Below, piece after piece: positions 8,037 to 11,685 of a stretch of 11,685 bases of DNA. Under the pieces are notes generated by a model. It worked only from the letters and a program-made list of their open reading frames with translations. It was not told the DNA's origin and searched no databases. How positions within the stretch are numbered: the stretch's first letter is position 1; each line of letters starts with the position of its first letter. Both the position numbers and the translations under genes were made by a program. The DNA is from Beroe ovata (lineage: Eukaryota; Ctenophora; Nuda; Beroida; Beroidae): the NCBI GenBank assembly GCA_946803715.1, contig CAMPET010000244.1, forward strand, positions 94,342 through 106,026, written 5' to 3'.

Positions 8037-8557
8037 TGTGGCTCTGCTGAGTGACCCGAATGATTCATCATGTCCATGCTAGCCATTGCAGTAAATCAAG
8101 CTGAGTTATTCAATAAAATTAAAATCTTTCACCTCTACGAAAGGTGGATAACTGATAACTGGTCAATAAGAGTTTGACTTGCAATGTTCTATGGAGGAAG
8201 AATAGTGCAGTGATAAGGGCACTGGAAAGTGGAAACCTCCCTTTTATAAGCCAATGATGAATTAAAAACCGGGCTGAACAGCGGAAATATAAACACTAGC
8301 CACTCATCACAAACAAATGTTTATGGAATCCTTGTTGGGGATCTCATCAGTGATAATTCAATATTGCACAGTACAACAGGAGGCCAGGAGGGATCAGAAA
8401 CTTGCATTTGCAAACACGAAAGCGAAAATTTTGAAAAAACAATATTTTGAGCTGAGCTGCTCAGCTGCATTTTGTGTTAAGATAAACCGAGGCCCAGTTG
8501 CAAAAATTATGTTTCCATTGCAAATAGCATAACATTCAGCAAGTTCCCAGTTATATT
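8037..8557. other. Unrecognised non-coding stretch
   Basis: AT-rich DNA after the foldback element. A short run near 8200-8230 (GTGCAGTGATAAGGGCACTGG) faintly resembles the 5' part of a tRNA-derived SINE, but no B box or tail follows. An ORF at 8317-8532 has no recognisable motif. Confidence 0.35.
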
Positions 8558-8860
8558 GAGAGTATGGTGCGATTCTACGATGCGCGACTTAATACTTGCG
8601 CGCGCGGAGTTTTTGATATTTTCCTCGACTTTGTCTGGCGATGCTTAACCGCTGATGTGTTCCCGCGCTGCGTGACCCAAATACTCCGCGTGCGCTGCGC
8701 GTCTCCGTCCTTTATACGACTTTTCAATTCACTTAGTAGAACTGGGGCGCGCAACGTGTGCACAGTGCACACGCTGATGCAAGCCGGGCCGCGCAATGAA
8801 ATTTTGATCGACCGCGACCGCGACAGGGGCTATCATCGCGCGCGCGCGCGGACAGCCAAC
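8558..8860. other. CpG-dense patch with (CG)7 tract and palindrome
   Basis: An abrupt rise in G+C and in CpG (many GCGCG runs) within otherwise AT-rich DNA. It contains a perfect 9+1+9 palindrome CGTGTGCAC-A-GTGCACACG at 8755-8773 and (CG)7 at 8837-8850, a sequence able to adopt Z-DNA. An ORF crosses it but shows no conserved motif. It could be an unmethylated regulatory island, an unassigned promoter, or an insertion of different origin. No transcript start can be assigned. Confidence 0.45.
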
Positions 8861-8966
8861 ACAGGAAATCTAGGAATTACTAATACAATTGCACGTTTAA
8901 AAGTAAAACATGAACAATACACTCGGCACTGCTACTGTTATAACAGTTATATATGTGTTACTGTTA

Positions 8967-9045
8967 GTCAGATTTTATTTGGTCTCAGTTTCTCTGTTCT
9001 CGCGCGCGCGCGAGAAACAGAGGTCAGATAAAATCTGATTCTGAC
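8967..9045. repeat. Long imperfect hairpin with (CG)6 apex
   Basis: Reading inward from both ends: GTCAGA at the two edges, then CAGATTTTAT opposite ATAAAATCTG (perfect 10 bp), CTC opposite GAG, and TGTT-CTCGCGCG opposite CGCGCGAGAAACA with a one-base bulge. The left arm carries an extra loop of about 8 nt (AGTTTCTC). The apex is (CG)6 at 9001-9012. Just upstream, ACTGTTATAACAGT at 8934-8947 is a perfect 14-bp palindrome. It lies about 260 bp beyond the FBP stop, possibly in its 3' UTR or just past it. Confidence 0.65.
8974..8979 (-). terminator. Candidate polyadenylation signal AATAAA for FBP
   Basis: TTTATT on the plus strand reads AATAAA on the minus strand and is the first canonical signal after the FBP stop codon, about 320 nt downstream. 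It lies within one arm of the hairpin at 8967-9045. No canonical AATAAA or ATTAAA was seen closer to the stop. The assignment is by position only. Confidence 0.3.
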
Positions 9046-9159
9046 AATGTTACTGCTGGTGCTAAAGTACTATATAGACTCTTAGTATTAAATTGCTAAT
9101 TTCCAATTAATTTCAGAAAAACGCCAAAACTACAATTAAAAAGAACTGATAAAGAATTA

Positions 9160-9229
9160 GAAATGACGATATTGTGAAAATTACTTACGATTCTAAATAA
9201 GAAATGACGATCTGAAAATTGCTTAATTC
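9160..9229. repeat. Short tandem duplication in the FBP 3' flank (period about 41 bp)
   Basis: GAAATGACGAT-TGAAAATT-CTTA-ATTC occurs at 9160 and again at 9201 with small indels. It lies 70-140 bp after the FBP stop, so it is probably in the 3' UTR. Confidence 0.6.
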
Positions 9230-9301
9230 ATGCAAATTGAAATAGACTGAAAATGGAATGGAATGTTCAAGTTATCAAGCCGCACTCAAAGAGTATAATA
9301 C

Positions 9302-9436
9302 CTATTTCAGATAGGAGAGGATGATATTAATATCTTCCGCTGATCCAAGGAATACTGGACACCTCTGGTGGAGAGAAGTTGGGACCACATCGAGAATTCT
9401 CTCCTGTCCCCGTCCGGTGACAGCTTTACCTCCAGC
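9302..9436 (-). CDS. FBP1: FBP terminal coding exon
   Basis: 135 nt, 44 codons plus TAG (9304-9302), phase 0 start after the acceptor CTTTCCTAG. It encodes [27 protein letters not shown] and ends [11 protein letters not shown]. This matches the usual FBP C-terminus in content and length. The intron before it is 190 nt (9437-9626). Confidence 0.93.
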   Translation of the reverse strand, partial: AGGKAVTGRGQERILDVVPTSLHQRCPVFLGSAEDINIILSYLK

Positions 9437-11028
9437 CTAGGAAAGAGCGGATTGGGTGACATAAAGGTGCCACGCCCTTTTGATGTCGCTACGGGAGAAC
9501 TTGAGCAAAAAATGTTTTGCTTCTATAAAAACGATCTGCTGTAGGTATCGACTTAAGTTTAGCTTAGACTGAGTTTAGCTTAAACTGAGTTTGAGTTATT
9601 GATGATAGCGCAGGAAGCATGAATACCTGTTCGATGAGATACGCCATGGGGTTGCACTCATAGAGTAGTCTCAGCTTGCCGTTGGGCGATGCACTGTTAC
9701 CCGGGTACATGAAAACGCCACCGTAACAGATGGTACGGTGAACGTCAGCCACCATGGAGCCGACATACCGGGCACCAAGCGGCTTCCCGCCATCCTCAGG
9801 ACGCTTGCAGTGTTCCAAGTACTTCTGTAACTTGGCGTCCATGTACTTGGTGTTTCCCTCATTGATAGAGTAGATTTTACCCTGAAGAAAAAGGTGTCAA
9901 AACAATGACATGCCAGACGTATCATTTATGCTAATTGCCTTGCACCCCAGGCGCCAGGCGGTGGTGTCAGTGTGGATTGTGAAATGGTGTCATTGTACAG
10001 CGGTTTCTGTGAGGAATGGTGGCAGTGGTCAAATCTTTTTCTTTTTTCCTTGAAGTTGAAGCGCTCGAAGGAGGGTCAAATTACATGGGATGGTACAATA
10101 ACAGTGTTCCATGCAATGCAGTATATATTACTCCAGTATCCATTGTATACTAATGTACATTGTATTGTACTCCAGCAAAATGCATAGAGATTCATTCTAT
10201 CTTAGAATCGTCATGTTGTGGGAGAAAAATTGTTTCGCTACAAAAAAATCTCCCCGTCAGGGAATCGAACCCTGGTCGCCCGCGTGACAGGCGGGAATAC
10301 TAACCACTATACTAACGAGGAGATATTCACAAACGATTTGCAGTTGCCTAATCTACGGGTGTGAGTGATATATTAAGCGTCTATTCTCACTACCCCCATA
10401 GACCTATTTCCGTTTTTCATATCGTAATAGCGTTTCGTCAACACTGCATTTAGTTTCAGTGCCTTTAAATGGAATTTGACACAGAAGTATGTCCAATAAA
10501 CACAATTTCCAAACACACGGTATTGATATCGCTGTTTTTGTTCATGACACACGATATGTCGCTTTATTGTCTGGGACAATCAAAAATAGCAAAATAGAGT
10601 CGCTCGAATAAGCAATTCTTGCACGTATATTCATTTTGGAAACTTTTTCAACAAAAAATGAAAAGGTAAGTTCCGATCGACCAGATTTGAACTGGTGACC
10701 TAAGGATTACGGTGATAGACCTCTACAGTCCTCCGCTCTGCCAACTGAGCTACGATCGGGACACATGAAATAAAATTCTAGATAGCAAATTTTACAACGA
10801 TTCCAAATACAACTTCATTTCAGAATGAATTACAATTTCAACGCATACAGATCTGGAAATCTACTTCCAGAAGACTTACCTTCTTAGGAATCGTCATGTT
10901 AGGAGCGGTAAGGATGAATTCCCCAATGGAAGGATCGAGGGTAAAGCCGTTAACACCGTTTCCAGTTGACAACACCATCATACAAGCAGTTCCAAACACA
11001 CAGTAACCAGCAGCAACCAGCTTGTTAC
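9302..11028 (-). CDS. FBP1: Fructose-1,6-bisphosphatase, last three coding exons (5'-partial)
   Basis: FBP hydrolyses fructose-1,6-bisphosphate to fructose-6-phosphate and phosphate, the committed step of gluconeogenesis. It is a cytosolic, Mg-dependent, usually AMP-inhibited homotetramer. Three exons (10880-11028, 9627-9881, 9302-9436) join in phase to give about 178 residues, roughly the C-terminal half of the usual 330-340. Conserved stretches include [45 protein letters not shown], the AGGKAVTG turn, and [11 protein letters not shown] near the end. Substrate and metal residues visible (mammalian mature numbering) are Arg243, Tyr244, Tyr264, Lys274 and Glu280. No stop or frameshift interrupts the exons and all junctions have GT/AG, so the gene looks functional. 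The AMP-site and N-terminal exons lie beyond the right edge. The symbol indicates the family; paralogue identity is not resolved. Confidence 0.95.
9558..9595. repeat. Short tandem repeat, 16-bp unit, in the 190-nt FBP intron
   Basis: TTTAGCTTAGACTGAG (9558-9573) is followed by TTTAGCTTAAACTGAG (9574-9589) and a partial TTTGAG. It lies at the donor side of the last FBP intron. No function is suggested. Confidence 0.7.
9627..9881 (-). CDS. FBP1: FBP exon carrying most active-site residues
   Basis: 255 nt, exactly 85 codons with phase 0 at both ends, from GKIYSINEG to NPMAYLIEQ. The acceptor TTTTTCTTCAG has a strong pyrimidine tract; the donor is GAACAG|GTATTC. The exon holds the Arg-Tyr of ARYVGS, the Tyr of FMYPGN, the Lys of GKLRLL and the metal-binding Glu of YECNPM. 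The apparent reading through 9564 runs into intron after residue Gln at 9627. Confidence 0.94.
9882..10249. other. FBP intron portion without further genes
   Basis: Left third of the 998-nt intron. It contains GTAT/TACAT-rich sequence near 10120-10180 and, at 10201-10217, an 18-base near-copy of the 3' end of the upstream FBP exon. An ORF at 9972-10187 has no recognisable content. Confidence 0.5.
10242..10248 (-). terminator. RNA polymerase III terminator of tRNA-Asp
   Basis: Seven T's on the minus strand begin just after the discriminator base of tRNA-Asp, a strong polymerase III stop. Confidence 0.85.
10250..10321 (-). tRNA. tRNA-Asp (anticodon GTC), intronless
   Basis: Full cloverleaf on the minus strand: acceptor TCCTCGT/ACGGGGA with one T-G wobble, D arm with AGTGGTTAG, anticodon stem CCCGC/GCGGG around loop CTGTCAC with anticodon GTC, T arm with GGTTCGATTCC, and discriminator G73 as expected for tRNA-Asp. 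Length is 72 nt with no intron. It lies inside the 998-nt FBP intron in the same orientation as FBP. Internal A and B boxes are intact, so it is probably transcribed independently by RNA polymerase III. Confidence 0.96.
10653..10664 (-). terminator. RNA polymerase III terminators of tRNA-Tyr
   Basis: On the minus strand a T4 run (10664-10661) and then a T6 run (10658-10653) lie 8-20 nt after the end of tRNA-Tyr, suitable as primary and back-up stops. Confidence 0.75.
10672..10759 (-). tRNA. tRNA-Tyr (anticodon GTA) with a 15-nt intron
   Basis: Full cloverleaf on the minus strand: acceptor CCGATCG/CGATCGG (all pairs perfect), D arm GCTC/GAGC, anticodon stem GAGGA/TCCTT with anticodon GTA at 10726-10724, T arm ACCAG/CTGGT with loop TTCAAAT, and discriminator A at 10672. 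A 15-nt insertion at 10708-10722 lies one base 3' of the anticodon, the canonical site for tRNA introns and typical of eukaryotic tRNA-Tyr. The mature length is 73 nt. It shares the FBP intron and strand with tRNA-Asp, 350 bp apart. Confidence 0.95.
10880..11028 (-). CDS. FBP1: FBP exon encoding the central LVAAGY-to-IGEFIL segment
   Basis: 149 nt: two bases completing a Gly codon (intron phase 1 upstream), then 49 codons from NKLVAAGY to APNMTIPKK. The donor on the minus strand is AAGAAG|GTAAGT, a near-perfect consensus. The acceptor is CTACAG|GTAACAAG, which lacks a good pyrimidine tract because a GTAAC-rich repeat occupies the region in front. The preceding exon is not in view. Confidence 0.92.
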
Positions 11029-11029
11029 C

Positions 11030-11155
11030 TGTAGTTACATGAGTGTTACCATGAGTGTTACAAGACCGTAACGAGGTGTAACTTTGTGTAACTGAGAATG
11101 GTTATGTTACGACGTGTAACTAAGAAGTTTAGGAAGAAGGTGCAACCCTTTGTAA
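11030..11155. repeat. GTAAC/GTTAC-rich microrepeat abutting the FBP splice acceptor
   Basis: About nine GTAAC or GTTAC words occur within roughly 125 bp, including an exact 12-bp tandem pair CATGAGTGTTAC at 11038-11049 and 11050-11061. On the FBP strand the tract runs directly into the acceptor ACTACAG, and the exon itself begins GTAAC. It presumably occupies the end of the upstream FBP intron. Confidence 0.6.
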
Positions 11156-11685
11156 CATAGGACGGCCGACATGAATAGCCATCAGTGATGAGATTCATCA
11201 TCATTCAGTCTCGTGATTCATGAATGATTATGCTATTCATACGAATGATTCTACGTNAAAATCAATTATAGGGTGTAGCAGAAAATTGCATTTAACGCCG
11301 TTGCTACGCAACGTAGGAGTTGCACGTGCGAATTGAATGCGCGCGTACTGATGTGTCCTCATTTCGTTGTTTCTTTGTTTTGGAACGTTTGGATAATGAT
11401 GCTCATTCAATTTAACTAATTTTTTTGATGCTTTATAATATTCAGTGCGACAAGCCCACTTGACGGGTGTTCTAGTATGCTTATAAACGCTTTAGAATTA
11501 GTAAATACCATGGAAATCCGCCTGGTTTCTCTGATAGCGCAGAAGCGAGTATAAACGAATATAAATCGTTTTAATATCGATTTTTTTAAAACGATTTGAT
11601 ATCGCCGATGCGGCGGTATTATCGATTATTGTCGCTTGAATATTGGGTCGTTATTAAATCGATATTGTCGATTATAAAACGGTAT
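11156..11685. other. AT-rich non-coding end of window with N at 11257 and ATCG/CGAT-rich terminal stretch
   Basis: No exon of FBP is visible here. After the N at 11257 continuity with the FBP intron is not assured. At 11563-11597 there is a perfect 10-bp inverted repeat AAATCGTTTT/AAAACGATTT with a 15-nt loop. The last 120 bp are packed with ATCG and CGAT words. No gene or RNA is recognised. Confidence 0.4.

Noticed and set aside
8195-8235. tRNA-derived SINE head (A-box-like GTGCAGTGATAAGG)
   Set aside because: No B box, no tail and no target-site duplication could be found.
8564-9031. 155-codon ORF through the CpG-dense patch
   Set aside because: CpG-rich DNA lacks stop codons by composition; the peptide includes products of (CG)n tracts and no known domain.
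9972-10187. 71-codon plus-strand ORF in the FBP intron
   Set aside because: Antisense to an intron, no motif, no supporting signals.
10672-10759. Idea that tRNA-Tyr is a degenerate pseudogene
   Set aside because: Rereading the minus strand shows a normal T loop (TTCAAAT) and perfect acceptor pairing; only the intron interrupts it.

Overview
This is animal (metazoan) nuclear DNA, probably from an invertebrate. It holds GT-AG introns, a spliced fructose-1,6-bisphosphatase gene, intronic tRNA genes (one with its own tRNA intron), a Ty3/gypsy retrotransposon remnant and long stretches of AT-rich non-coding DNA. I cannot name the species. Four isolated N characters (5758, 6000, 8036, 11257) look like contig joins, and three of them sit at repeat boundaries, so long-range order across them should be treated with caution.

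Layout, left to right. 1-1551: the 3' part of a Ty3/gypsy-type pol gene, namely integrase with a zinc-binding HHCC motif, a complete D-D-E triad and a C-terminal GPY/F module. It is broken by a frame change near 620-636 and has no LTR. 1552-2104: a decayed DNAJC9-like J-domain gene whose two parts lie in swapped order, with the middle part before the N-terminal part. 2179-2748 (minus): an intact 189-codon ORF of unknown function with a TATA box in front. 2834-4836: mostly unrecognised DNA with one diverged tandem duplication. 4837-6922: a near-identical direct duplication of about 920 bp, each copy carrying a degenerate hairpin-rich minisatellite, separated by a 241-bp foreign-looking island bounded by Ns. 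7005-8035: a non-autonomous foldback/MITE-like element with arms of about 300 bp. 8558-9045: a CpG-dense and palindrome-rich patch.

9302-11028 (minus): the last three coding exons of fructose-1,6-bisphosphatase (FBP), all intact, with matching phases and conserved active-site residues. The gene continues beyond the right edge. Its 998-nt intron contains tRNA-Asp(GTC) and tRNA-Tyr(GTA), both on the same strand as FBP and each followed by T-runs suitable for RNA polymerase III termination. From 11029 to the end is presumed upstream FBP intron (GTAAC-rich microrepeats, then AT-rich ATCG-rich DNA), but the N at 11257 makes the last 430 bp uncertain.

The confident functional genes are FBP and the two tRNAs. 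The rest is mobile-element and repeat material. No defence system, operon or other multi-gene pathway is visible. The most unusual signals are the permuted DNAJC9-like pseudogene, the minisatellite whose units keep different but self-complementary hairpins, and the unidentified ORF with its own core promoter.
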